Part shown: piece by piece, positions 37,349 through 50,323 of the stretch
Layout of the letters: every line of letters begins with the position of its first letter
Position numbering within the stretch: the first letter of the stretch is position 1
Source: Sphagnum compactum
Lineage: Eukaryota > Bryophyta > Sphagnopsida > Sphagnales
DNA length: 64,000 nucleotides
Assembly (NCBI GenBank): GCA_965153455.1
Contig: OZ234499.1
Span: 12,334,271 to 12,398,270, forward strand
Direction: 5' to 3'
Position numbers and translations under genes: made by a program
Notes under the pieces: model-generated
The model's input: only the letters and a program-made list of their open reading frames with translations
Told to the model about the DNA's origin: nothing
Databases searched by the model: none

Positions 37349-40300
37349 AGCAGCAGCTCTAGATGAAAGTAAAATTAGGGTATTTAGAAAAGGAATTCCC
37401 CAAGAGTAGTTGTAAAAATGTGGTCAGAATGGATAACATTTCTTTTAGTGTTCATTAATGTGGATTTTGTTAACTATTTTCCCATAGGAATGATGTTGGA
37501 CATTTCTCTAGTTAATGGTGTTGTGTCAATTTTTTTTGATATAGAACCAACAATTTTTTATTGCCCTACATTTGAATTAACATTTGTTGAGTTTGTGAAT
37601 TCAAAGCTTGGGCATACAAATGTGCTTCCAAGTATCCCAACTTGAAATATTATTTTTTCAAATGAATTTTTTTGTGTTATATCAGGTTAAGATATTGGTC
37701 TCCCAAAGGTGAATCACCATGTGGGTGCATTCACAATTGGGGTACCACAATAGGAACTATGACACCTTTTTATTTTGTGTCCTAAGTCTTGAAGTTGAAG
37801 CAAGGACTTAGTAAAATGAACGTTCTAAGATGCTAAACAATGAAAGGGGGATATGTATGTTTAGGCTTTTAACCAATAAGTGTGATAATGAATGATTCAA
37901 ATCAATTGAACAATTTTTAGAATGTCTAGTTCAAATATAAACCAAAAAAAAAGTAAGATTATGGGATATTTCCAGAATGATAGTACTTTCATTTGGAGTG
38001 CCAAAACCCTATTAAAAACATCAAATAATGTCTTGTTTTTTGCATCCATGTCTTTTATACTTCTTTCCAAATCTTTGGAATGTAATTTTGTAATTAACAA
38101 AATCAATTTGATTGCCTTTAATAACATAACCTTTTTTATGAAAAAATGGAAGACTCTAACATCAATTCTAAAAACATTTGTAATTTATCATATTAAAAAT
38201 TTATGCCATCATATAGAACATACTTTATTTATTTGTGATTAAAATATGGAACAATTTGAACAAATATTGCTAGTCTTGTTGAGTCCTTTTCAATAAAATT
38301 ACATAGTTGGACACGGTTCCTAAGCCATATTTCAAAACACTTAAGGAAATCATTAAAATCATAAACAATCACCACCATTTTAATTAAAAAGTATGTGAGT
38401 ATCTAATGAAAAAGAAAATCTACCAAATTTTAATCATTTTGTAAATGTAATGATTTAAGTAGTGTTTTAAGAATGAATTTAGGGCAAGACATTCCTTTTG
38501 TGTACCTCAACAATCAACCTTGAATGGACCCATGTCATTTTTTATCTTAATGGTGTTCTCATAAAAACAAAATTCAACAAGCTCATAAAGCTACAATGGC
38601 ACAACCATATGTAGCTTTTACTATTTGTTTATTCTGTCTTCTTTAAGCCAAGCTTCAGAATTTTTTTGTTTTGGTGTAAAATACATTTCCATGTTTATAT
38701 ATGGTTGTTAGTAAAAAATACTTGGAGCAAATTTGAAAAAAAACAAACATACATTTTGATTTTGCAAATGCATTAGACAAAACTTTTGTAAGAGGAATGT
38801 CCATATTTTAGTAAGAGCTTGGAGAATCCAATTTTTCAAAAGTGTACAAATTTTGCTAGATTTTACATTTTGTTTTAAAAAATGATTATAATTTTAAATC
38901 ATGCTAAAATATGATAACTATTTTAAACTTTAATTTTTTGTATCATAAGGCACAACTTTGTTAATATGTCATACACATTATAACCCATTTACATGGAGTT
39001 ATATTTGGATCTCCAATGTGCAATCTTTTGTGTTTCGTAGACCTATTCCTTCAGGAATTTTAATGGGTTTGTACCTTAAGGTCACATATGTCTAAACTAA
39101 AGAAAGTCCTTAAGAAAGTCCTTACCATTAAAATTATAGAGAGGTTGTATTGTACAAATTTTTCAGGTTCTGTATTGTCTTGGTTTTGTGATGAGTAATG
39201 GTTGAACTCTAGCCCCCAATATGTTCTTCCACTTATGTTCTTGTTTCTATGGCCTAGGGTTACTTCACTTTCAACCCTAGACATTGAGCTTGCATATTTG
39301 AAAGACATTTGTGTTAGGGTGTGTGCTTGAGCTTTTAATTTGTCCTATTGCCTTCAACATTTGGCAAATGGACCAGGCCTAAGGACAAAGAGGTTCTACA
39401 AACACCGATGTCCCAAGGCCCGGTCATTAATTTTTATGTGACTTCACCTAAATATGTATGTCCTAGGGTTCAACCCTTAGAGAAATCCATCAGTTTAGGC
39501 CACAAGAAACCAGTTCAGGTCTTTTTGGTTTCCCTACAAAGGTATTTGATTGAAATGTTTTAAGGCCCCAGGCCGGGCCTGTGACTCCTAATAGACAGCC
39601 AGGCAGGTTCCCAAAGCGGTCATCTTAGAAAACTTACCACCTTCATCGCCTCAAGGCACTTGCACCAAGTTCAGATGGCCTCTTAAATAGGGCCCAGGCT
39701 TACCTGACAGCCAAGAATCATTCTTGCTGGGCCTGAAAGGCTCTAGAGGAGCTGCCTAAAATGGCTGGTTGGCTCACACAACATTTAGGGCCTGCAAAGA
39801 TTTTTGAGCTGAAATGCTTTATTATTTTCAAGGGGGTTATATGGCGTGATTTCATGGATCCCCTGAGAATCAGGTAAGATCTCATGACAGTGGACAAATT
39901 TTTGTAATGTGATATGGAAAGGTAAGTAAAAGATAAAACCCCCCCCCAAAAAAAATTGCATTAAATTTTTTTTTCCAATAAGTTACATTATATATATTTT
40001 GTCAATAAGTTGCATTTAATATTTTTTTTGCATGCTGTTTGAAATAGAAAATGGAAGTGACCTCCTTAGGGTAAGTAAAGGAAATAATTAACCACTTGGT
40101 GACGACTAGGGTAGGTAGATGCATGTGCAGGGATGGTTGTTGCATAGCTAACCACTGATCTCGTTATGAATGGGACAAGAATACAACGAAAAAGTGAACT
40201 TTCATGTCCACTCGTCACCATCCATCCTGCATGGTGCCTGGTTGATTGTTCACACTGGCCCTCTTGTTACAGTGTACACTACTTATGCAGTTCTTCGTAG

Positions 40301-43300
40301 CATGGTTTATAAGAGGTAGACCATCAGCTGCTACATTTACTTACAGAGCCCTGAAGCTAACATGAAATACAGGCCCAAGAATATGAAATGGGTCATGCCA
40401 ATATTGCTCCGAATCCATGTTGAATACTATTCAATACTTCCCGCAAGCCAATTCAAGAATGGTTGCAATCGCAGTAAGTACTCTAGTAGTGTACTGCTGG
40501 AACGGATTATTGCATCAATACCAGCAGCTGGTTTAAGTTACATGTGTGAGAACAAAACAAAATGTGTGAACTAGTCTTCGACCAAGGACTCATCATGAAT
40601 GTGTGTACATCTAGCGCCTCTGGACAGCACTAGCTTTATAACTTGTGTAACACGGAATTGAACCGATCACGGCTCACCAACTACTAGGGCGGCTGCATCC
40701 ATCGTGAGCATGCGTACATAACTACTAAGTCCTCACTAGGACCTTTCTACCTGCCTTAAACTCATGTGCAGACCAGCTTGCAAGAGTTCTTCTACGGACT
40801 GAAGTTCCTTCCCACCCACCCACCGTTCCCACAGTCCACCTCTCCCGCCCCATACACATAATGCTGGAGGGAACTCCACTGGTAATGTAATTATACATGT
40901 AATTGGGTACAGTAATCTTTTTTTCTTTAATTTTTTCAACAGATCGTAGGCCCAGCATATTGAAGGAATCTGGCAAAACTAAAAACTAGCAGTAGAATCC
41001 GATCAAGTGTTCGGGAGTATAAGCATGATCACCTCATGTTGTAGCGTTGATCGCCAATTTGTTGTGTGATTAAAATTAGGGTCTATTGACTATTTCTCTC
41101 CTTATACAGAGGTCTGCAAGTTCTTTTTTTTAAAAATAACGTGGCAATCCTTACAACCCATTTTTCCTTTTGCTGGTAAGCCCACTGAACAGCGTCGAGC
41201 CAGCTAGCTAACTGCAATTATATCGGTTCCTTATTCATGAATTGTATTCCCAGACTCTTCAAAACTTAAAGACCCTCCGGACAGCTTCACCAACCATGAT
41301 GTGGTCTCTCATCAAGGAAGTTATTGTAGCTGGCTGAAGGTATTTAGAAATAGTACTCATATCTTTACCTGGGCCCATAATATCGCCGTTGAAAGAGCAT
41401 GAACATGCTGGAGACATGACCTCAATAGGACAGTGTACTCAGGTAAAGTAAACCACCAACTACTACGTCTACTAGACTAGTGTAAATTCACATCATGGCA
41501 GCTGGTCGACGGAAGGTACCCATTTGAATTCAAGGTGGGTAGTTGTAGTGTTGCAGTCATCTTATTGCAGGTCCTAGTGCAGTAAGTACTTAACAATTGC
41601 CGGCTTCTACAACTGGCATGTACAAATTGAAGTCCCTAATTTCCACCTCTCCCCACAAGTACCTTATTAGAAGACAAATCTAGTGTACTGGAGCTCATGA
41701 ATAAGTTGCATGCAAGCCAGCCTGGTTGATATCCTTCCCATTATGCGCTAGAGGTACCAATTAGCTGGTCGGTCCAATAGTATGAGCCCAGTACTGCTAA
41801 TTATCTACACAGCCTTTTATATAACAAGGTTGAAATAAGGTTTATTACTGTATTGGTTCATTGCATAGGGTTGGGTCATGTTTTTTTTCCTTACCCCAAA
41901 GATAACTTGGAAGCCCTTAAACTGTGGTTCCCAAATATTGGATGGTAGATACGTATGCCATTAGTCTTACATGCATGACTCAAATTAAATGCTCACCTGT
42001 ACAAGTCTTCAATGAACCAAATTGGTTTTGAAGGCACACTAGTTTCCTATATAAATAAATTATCATGACCATGAATTGGATTATCATGGACTACATTAGG
42101 CTACATGTATGTGAATGAAACCAATTGGGTTCAACCCATCTAACCCATGGAGAGGGTAACCTCCTTATAACCATCTGGGAAATTTTGATCAGAAATGCCA
42201 AAATTGTAGCCACCCAGTGACAATTTTATACAGAAAAACTTGGAGGTTCTGCATGTTTGTTGATTAGTATATATAATTGATGAAAATTTAAATTCCCAAA
42301 ATTTTAAGCCTATCTTCCCAAAAGAAGATATCTATTATATGTGACGTATGACATTATATATAATGTTGTCTAAGATGTTCCCAAAAAATAATTAGCTACG
42401 AATGCTTTGGAATGGGGGGTTCCCACCTGTCTAACGTGTGCATTAGGGCCAAATCTTTTGTCCTATTTCAATTCAAGAGGGTTATTTATCAAAGGTTGAA
42501 CAAAGCCTATGCACCATGAACTCAAATGTGTCCAGAAAAGCTAATTATAGTCAATACAAAGAAAACTTGTTAAGTTACAAATATTCCAACACTAATTTTA
42601 AACCCATATATCTAATATTATTCCTTCAGGTTCCTGTAGTACATTAAAGCTTTTTATCACTAGAAAGTGCGGAAAAAGTTTCCAGTCAGGATCAACTTGA
42701 AGTATTGTATATGATCTGAACGGATGTCTGGAGAATCTGTAATATTTTCTATACACTTGTAAACAGCCTGATTGGAAATATAGAGGCCTGTAATAGGTCA
42801 ACTGTTGTATTATGACTCTTAAACATATATGTTAGTCACTAACTATTACAGTAGTGATTTCATATGAGAAACATATACACATCACAATTAGTTTCCTTCA
42901 AGTGTGTACTAATTCATTAATTAATTAATTAATTGAAACAAGGTAGACTGAAAATGCAGATGTCTTGGGGCTTCCAGATGTAACTTTCTTTTCTCATCGA
43001 TTAATAAACTTCTCCAGGATGAGATTATCTCTTCCACAAGTCTTAATGATATTTTAATGATCATGTTAAACCTGCTTAAAATTTGAGTGGGGGCGCAAAA
43101 AAAAACAGTTCGTAAAATGAGATGTGCGATGGGTGTGAGGGCAATTCATGCTTGACAAATATAGTTCCCCAAACAGTATAATGAGTGATAGTCATTGTGG
43201 TCACCAGTTAACTGTATTCATTTCAGTAAGCCAAAAGAAGGTGCTTCAGATTGAATTGGCTTGCCAACTTGACATATAATTTTTGAGAGCAATTCTCCAA

Positions 43301-44104
43301 TTGAAAAAAGCAGAAAAAAAATTCCCAACAAGTGGGAAAAAAAAATTGGTCCGCAATGTAGACATAAAAAATTCAAAAAAAATTCAAGTTGCTCATTTAG
43401 GTATTGGTCGTAATTAATTAATCTTGGGTTTCTGGCATCCTGCTCCAATCTTGGCGATCAGAATGAGTTACACTACAAAATGCACCACATGAAATCTCCA
43501 AAGTCAGTTTGACAGTTGCAGGGAATCAACTGCCGAACACTACCCTAGACAGAGCACATGTTTCCCTAACTGGTTCCAAAGGGAGACTTGATCCCATTTA
43601 TTCTTTTCAATGTGTTCAAATGACGAAATTACATCCAACCAAACATACTTAGATTAGAAACCAATTGCACAAATTGTAGTTAACAATCACATCTTAATGC
43701 AACCTATAATCATAAATTATAAATTATAGTAGTGGTCACAATATTAATTGCGCCCTGTAGGTATGTTAGAACTGTTTTGGCGACTACACGATCGACTTAC
43801 GTAACCTATAGTTTTCCATTTGCATGCAATTGAGGACTGAAATATTGGAGAAATATTGCAGGTATATGGTAAATGAACATGTAGTGGATTTATACAAAAA
43901 CTGTCAGAAAGGGAGAATCTCACAAACCCGGGATTGAAGGGAACATCCCCTTTGAAGACGATTCCATGTACGGTAGGTTATGCTACACACGTTATGAACA
44001 TGTGCACGGTGTCGTGCAAAAAGTTACGCCCAATCTAAAGTTCTCAAATTGGCCGCGCCGCCATTTTGTTGCAAAATAACGGCGTAATCATTGGGAACTT
44101 GTGT
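37349..44104. other. Long intergenic region, no gene seen
   Basis: Open frames at 37418-37645, 37922-38242, 39348-39563 and 40362-40574 have no recognisable domain, splice context or codon signature. A C9/A8 homopolymer junction lies near 39940. The part after about 39500 is less AT-rich than 16-38 kb and shows no transposon signature I recognise. Confidence 0.5.
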
Positions 44105-44380
44105 CACGTGCGCTTGCTCGCCTTTGATTGGATACGTGCATGTGTCGCAAACGGTTTAAGCCCCCGAGCGTCCGTCCGTGGGCTTGCTGGCATTTTGATT
44201 ACGCACACGTGCATTTGTCGCAAACGGTTGAAGCCCCCGTGCGTCCGTCCGTGGGCTTGCTTGCCTTTTGATTACGCACACGTACATTTGTCGAAAACGG
44301 TTCAAGCGCCGTGTGCTTGCCTTTTGATTAGGCACACGTGCATTTGTCGCAAACAGTTGAAGCGGGGTGCGTCCATGCGT
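44105..44380. repeat. G-box-bearing tandem repeat, unit 73 bp, about four units
   Basis: TGTCGCAAACGG-type motifs lie at 44143, 44216, 44289 and 44345, so the period is 73, 73 and then 56 bp (the last unit is shortened). Units contain TTTTGATTACGCACACGTGCA, with perfect CACGTG G-boxes at 44105, 44206 and 44335, and GCGTCCGTCCGTGGGCTTGC in the first three units. The array is clearly GC-richer than its flanks and lies 1.2-1.5 kb upstream of the B3 gene. Confidence 0.85.
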
Positions 44381-44388
44381 CAAAGAAT

Positions 44389-44560
44389 CCAAACTGGGGG
44401 TTTGTAGTCCGTGTTGTTTTCAACACTAGATTCGTTTGCGCGGGGCTTTCTTAAGCCTTACATTATCAAAGCTTCCAAACTGGCGGTTTGTTATCAACAT
44501 AGGTGTTTTTTTCAATACGACATTCGTGTGCACGGAGCCTTCTTAAGCCGTATATTAGCG
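44389..44560. repeat. Second tandem repeat, two units of about 86-92 bp
   Basis: CCAAACTGG...GGTTTGT starts at 44389 and 44475, and TTAAGCC at 44451 and 44543. Between these lie variants of TTCGTTTGCGCGGGGC and TTCGTGTGCACGGAGC. It directly follows the G-box array. Confidence 0.75.
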
Positions 44561-45553
44561 TGGAATCTAGCAGAGAATCTTGTTCGAATGAATGGCAAAT
44601 TAAAAACAAATTACCTAGGCGGAACATTTTCTGATCAATTCTATAGAGCATTTGAGGCTTTCCGTTTAACAAGTATAACATAATTTGGGGAGAACCAAGT
44701 GTCGTTCAATTACTAGATCGGCCGTTTCTCCAAAATTTCAAATTATTGCTCCAAAGATCTAAATTGTCTTCGAATTTCTTCTCCAGGGTAGTCATGGAAT
44801 TCCTTGTTATAGGAATCTGGTTTATAATCATACATAGCACATACACCACTACCCTTCATTTCGGACATGATCTGAATTCCTCCTGGCGATGTTTCTCTTC
44901 AATGGTAAGCCTGTTTACTGGTCAGTTACAGCGTCTGTTCATTAAGCACAGTAGAAGTAGGAGGCCATGCAGGCAGTTACAGGTCCTCATGTTGATAAAC
45001 CAGACTAAGAAGCCCATGAAATATAATTGATCACGAACTGGGTGGGTGAGCAATGAATGAGGCATTGCCTGAGTTCCGAATACTAATAAATCCCAAGTCC
45101 CTTAAGCGAGAGAGAGAGAGAGAATTCAAGTAAGATGACTATCATTAGCTGTTGAAGTCATAATTATACACATGTGATACTTGAATTATACAATAATTCT
45201 CTCTAGAAAACAAAGGGCGGGGGGGGGGATCTTTCAAGAGTCTAGATGCATGCATATGTGAAATTTCAACTTAAGGTTGTAATTCAGCTCGTCCTTCACT
45301 ACAAAGCACACTCTGGACAGCTGGAAATTAACAGCTCAGAGATCAAACGGTCCAAAGTATGGAGCTGGAACGGAAACAAAAATTAGGGTACAAATTACTG
45401 CAGTAATTCCTCTCTGGACGGTGGGCGGGTGCAGGTCTGGTCCGACTCATGTTTCCTTTGATGGTTTTCACATGGGTCTTCACATGGGTTGAAGTACTGT
45501 GCACACACTTGCTCATTATGTCGCTGCACAGGAGATCGTTGCATCGAGAATGC
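44561..45553. other. Upstream region of the B3 gene
   Basis: I see no gene. It holds a short (GA)n tract near 45108-45122 and a G-rich homopolymer near 45217-45228. Confidence 0.5.
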
Positions 45554-45560
45554 TATATAA
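45554..45560 (+). promoter_or_regulatory. TATA box of the B3 gene
   Basis: TATATAA lies about 170 bp upstream of the chosen ATG, in a locally less AT-biased stretch. Transcription would start about 30 bp downstream, near 45585-45595. Confidence 0.55.
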
Positions 45561-45729
45561 CTCTTCCCAGAAATGAACTCTTCACTCAGTTTTCAAACTT
45601 GCAGTGAGCGCTTTTGTTGGGTGGTCTGGAGCTATCTAGAGCTCTGGTCTCTGAGTACTCTAGAGTGTTCAAGGTTTTCCATTTTGATTCAGAGCTTGAT
45701 TTGTGTAGTTCAGTGATCTTCGGAGAGGA

Positions 45730-47115
45730 ATGGAGTTTGCCATTCCAGATGAGGCGGGCAATACTTCGGTCACTTTCTTTCCTCCTACAGGAAGAGACGG
45801 GGAAGTGCCAGAGAAATTCCGACTGCTGGCCACTCACTTAACTGAAACCCGTAAGTGTTTTATCTGAGCCAGCTGCATATTCTTCTACATTTGGCATGTA
45901 TATTGTATCCTTGAGCTTCATGCATTGTCTTCTCTTTCCGGTCGATCATGCCATTCTGCATCATGGAAGTTCTTAGACCGGATCTGGAATTAATGCTCTT
46001 GAATTTGCTCATGCATGTACTAACCAACTATATTTGTTATGAGGTTCTCTAGCGATTGCATTCTAATTGTTTGTTGCATTGAACCACAGCTCAATTTCTG
46101 GGGTTTAAGACCTTCATCGCAAGCATTCACAACAGATCGTTCGCACTGCGAGCCGGTGGGGTGATATTGGAACACATGGTATCGGAAGCAGACAGAGAGG
46201 CCCTTGAGACACATCCCAACGTGCTCTTTATGGAGTACGTTGCCTGGTTGTGTGTGACCGTGACCCAGTCCACTTCCCCATACACCATAGGGCTTCAATC
46301 GCAGGACACGCTCTCGACCCGCTTGGTACCAGAACTGGTCCTGGACGTCGTGCTGGGCGCAATGCTTACGGTTGCTGACGTGAACCACAGGTTCCTTCCC
46401 ATCAAGGTCGAAAGAGCGTTCATTACTGGGAATATGGTAGGTCATTTCTGAGACTGATCTCAGCAGCATTTTCTGATTCCATCAGTACACTGCTAATCTA
46501 AGTCTTGGGCGATCGAGACGACATGCAGGCTTTTGTCTCACATTACTTCTATTCACATTCATTTCTTCTTCTTCTTCTTCTTCTTCTTCTTCGCTTTGAA
46601 CAAGCTTCTTCCAGCTGCGTTTCCGTGTGACTAGACTCAGAGCTGATAGTTTTGTTCCTCACTACAGTTTCATCAGTGTACACTTGTTACAGTCTTTACT
46701 ACACACACAAAATGTGTCAAGCTTTAGTATAGGGTTTAGGGTAAATGAATGCCATTCACATTGCAAGTAAGGAGCAGTTGCAGATCATGACTAATGAGTT
46801 TTCCATATGCAGCCAATAGGGAACTCTAGGTTCAGAGAAACCCACATGTCACCTAGAGACCGCTCCGTGGTGGACCTGGTGAACGTGATGGGTTCCGAGT
46901 GGCAGAATGTAACCTGGCTGGCACCTCCGGCAGCCGTTCTGACCGGCACTAATTGGAGGAAATTCGCAGCAGATAATCGCCTGGAGGAAGATGACCTTTG
47001 CGTGTTGGAAGTGGATCCGCGCATTGGACATAATCAGGCGATCTGTTGCAATCAGTCACGCCGCTTCAAGTTGAAGATCAAGGTCCACGTTTTCCACATG
47101 GCCGCTGAACCTTGA
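45730..47115 (+). CDS. Single-B3-domain DNA-binding protein
   Basis: The B3 fold is a plant DNA-binding domain of nuclear transcription factors. Exons 45730-45850, 46090-46436 and 46813-47115 give 771 nt (256 residues), all phase-consistent with GT-AG introns. The B3-like block runs from about residue 142 to 250: FLPIKVERAFI at the end of exon 2, then SEWQNVTWL, GTNWRKFAADNRLEEDD and LCVLEV in exon 3, which match the W...GW..F...N.L..GD.C.F pattern. The NWRKF replaces the usual GW-x-x-F. Residues 45-135 (FLGFKTFIASI, FMEYVAWLCVTVTQ) belong to no domain I recognise. Start chosen: first ATG after the TATA box that opens into the frame of exon 2. Exons are clearly GC-richer than introns. Which B3 subfamily (REM, LAV, ARF-like) is undecided. 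Confidence 0.8.
46564..46592 (+). repeat. (TTC)n microsatellite in intron 2 of the B3 gene
   Basis: About nine to ten TTC units lie in tandem. Confidence 0.9.
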
Positions 47116-50100
47116 AGACGTCACACTGCAGCCAGCATTCCTGCAATTGCAACTACATCAATGTACATGGATCAACGTCGTCTCGATCGATGTTCAGAAT
47201 TAGTTGGCTCTAGCTAATTGGCCGGCATTACTAGTAGCAGCATGTCGAGCAATTTGGGCTTCCAAGGTTCTAGCAATTGATTCCAATGATAGAGATTCAT
47301 GATAGATTGTTGTTGTTGTTGTTGTTGCAGGCTTGATGGGTGGCTAGTTGCCTGAATTTCTTGTTGTTTACGAAATTGTCTCTGACTGTGGTCACAACAA
47401 TTTAGCTTTGCAGCGGCCACCAACCTCGTCATGTTTCCGAAACTTGGAACTTCGGTTTCGAAATGGACCCAATTGAGTCAGGATTGTGTCAAACTCTTTG
47501 GGGCCTGCAACGGCAATTGGGTGATAAGATGGGTAGCTAGTATGTTTCATCATGCTAGTATAAATTGTCTGCAGGAATTTAGAACAATTTTGGTAAAAAA
47601 CTTTGGATCATCTGCTCATCCCCATGAACAATTTTTCTTAACTTGTTTTCAATTCAAAACTGTTGTTTGAATTCTGCTGTTGTTGGTTGATTGATTGGTT
47701 GGTTGGCTGGCTGGCTGGCTTTGGACTTGTTGGGTAGCAAAATGAGTGCCAATTCCTGCATTTATTGCTAAGAATTCAACTAGGAGATCTAGCTAATTGT
47801 TGGCTCTGTGAAATATACAACTTAAAATATAATATCTAATCTACCCAGAGCTGAGAAAATAGAAGAAAAGAGTTTTAAATATTATTTTCAAATACCAATT
47901 GGTATAACATATCTAATGTCTGGGTATGGGTTTAGGGTTTGTCTGATATTCACTCTCTAATGTATATTTTTAGGTAAGTTAAAAATTAGCATCCCAAAAA
48001 CCAGCAACATAAAATCAAACTCAAAGCAAAAACCAAACAACTTGTGAAGAAGATTATGAAAAATAATCCTCGAAATTTCTCTTACTTCCAAAGTGATGAT
48101 GAACTTATATATCTTAATCACAGGCAATAAGTTGATCAACATGTTTTCTACACAGTAACTTAGTTGAGCAAAGGTTTGGTGCCTATGAGATATCTATCAA
48201 TTGCCAAAACTATCACATTTGGAACCTGATACCCAAAAGGTTCTCAGGGCAGCTCCTCAAAGATATTTAACCATGGTTCTGAAAATCAATTAACAAGTCT
48301 TTGATATATAACCGCAGTTCTCAAAGGCAGTTCTCAAACCTCTGAGAACTAGTTCTGACATATAACTGGAGTCATCAAAAAATCTAAGAACCGGTCAAAT
48401 AACCTTCAATATAACACCAGTTCGTTGGTGACTACCTCATGAAACCCACTGGTTCTTTGAGGCCTTTCAAAACACCACAAGTTGAGGTTCTTCTAATTCC
48501 AGTTTTTTAGACAGCCAGTACTGCCAGTTATTAAAAATCTGATTACTGCCCAACGCTGGAGTGAACATCTTGAGGCAGATGAATGCCTCATCTATGAGGA
48601 AAAATGATGGCAGGAGGAGGATGATTGTTTCTCAAGTGTCTCTCTGCACGAGTTCGCAAATTGCAAGTATCTTAACATATGAGGAGGTGCAGATTCCATT
48701 TGCTTCTTGTGAATACTGAGATTTCCTCAAACAAAAGATTTGTAGGAAAACTCTGCTAAATTCACATGCCTTGAGGCATATGCTTACTTGTGCTATGAGT
48801 TAGAGGAGAGTATTAGCAATTCTGTCTGTGTGCCAAAGAATCCACAACAACACAGAATTGCACAGACCAAAAGCTTGTCTGGATCACCCACACTAAGATC
48901 TGCAGTTTTGAAGGTAAATAAATCTGTGACCTGTAATCTTTGGTAGCAATTTGCAAGTCTCAAGATTTTGATCTGGTCTTTGGGAATTCTCCTGCAAGAT
49001 AGGTCCTAATAGCTACCATAACACTGAGTTTGAGGAGAAACTCTGTGAGTACCTCAATTTTTCGCTTGCAATCTTGTGTTAGTTGTGTCATTTGAGTGGG
49101 AAATCACCTAAGATTTGCATCCAGCTCCTGCTTCTTTCTCTCCATTCTTGACCTTGCACCAAAGGTGTCAAACTTCCAATCAAAGGACGCTGTAAAATGA
49201 CCCTACAAATTGCATAAACAGAAGCACTTCTCCTTGTTCCCTCAAATGAATGTGTTTTGCCTACATGCCAACAGACTTCTTTCAACAGTCACTTTCCTCA
49301 ATCAGCCATCTGTATAATGGAAGAAGCAGATATCAAGCTGAAATTTAACCATAATTGTTGCCTTTTTCTTTCTTCAGCTTGCCAGAGTATGAGGTGTGAC
49401 TCTACATATGTTATTCTGAGGATACAAGGATTCTCTGGGCATTGCAATTGCACCAGAACAAATATGAACCAAGAGGACCAGAAACATATATTTCATAATT
49501 ACTTGAAATGCTCATCACAGCTATCCATCCTGTGAAAACCATGTTCTAATGAAAGCATGTTCTACATCTGTTCACTCTCAAATTGATCAAAGAAGAAAGC
49601 AGGCAATTACCTCACTAAGGTATGAGCAGGAAAGAGGTGTAAAGCCATGCTCCATAGATATTGGCCAACCTCAGGTGCAGCTCCAAATCTCCAGAATCCA
49701 ATTGACAACTTTGGGGACAAGAAACAACAATGTGACAACTTTGTCCCAGAGTTGTAGTAGGCATCTTCCAAGCAGATGTGTGAATGCATCTGCAAGAGAC
49801 CCAGCTATAGCTCTGGATGTGTCTATTCAGTTGTGGCAAAAGAACCTTAACTGCTGAAAAAGAACCTGGAGAGGAACCATGAGCAAAATGAAACAAAAAA
49901 ACACACAAGCATGCAAGTAATAACTTTGTAACTTCACTGTTGGCTTCATAATATACTCACAGGATTTTATACAAGGTAAAAGGATCACTTGTGGAAGCAC
50001 CCACCCAGTTGAGAGAAGTCCAATTTATTGGCTGTACTATGATAGTGCACCATGATCATGTATGGTGAAATCAATTTCAGTGTAGATTTAATTCACTTCT

Positions 50101-50323
50101 GACAACAAGAGAATACACCTCTGTTATTGATACAATATTCACATATGAGTTACCAGGACCAACTGCAGTGGCAGCGGCACTGGTGGCAGCAGTGTTGAAT
50201 TAGATAAGCAAATTACTTTTTTTTCTGTGCAAAACTGTATGATGCCTTCATGGGATTTAAGATCTTCACCAAACTCCCATGAGAAACACTGACAAAAAAC
50301 ACAATCTAAGGATCCCTTTGCTG
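47116..50323. other. 3' flank of the B3 gene and intergenic DNA
   Basis: A (GTT)n tract lies at about 47309-47327, within likely 3' UTR. At 48230-48480 short variants of GGTTCTCA/GAGAACTAGTTCT recur without clear period. Open frames at 49088-49285 and 49549-49908 have no recognisable domain. I see no supported gene. Confidence 0.5.

Noticed and set aside
44066-44407. Open frame of 113 residues over the G-box array (and antisense 44156-44392)
   Set aside because: The frame simply follows the 73-bp repeat; the peptide is the repeat translated, with no conserved domain.
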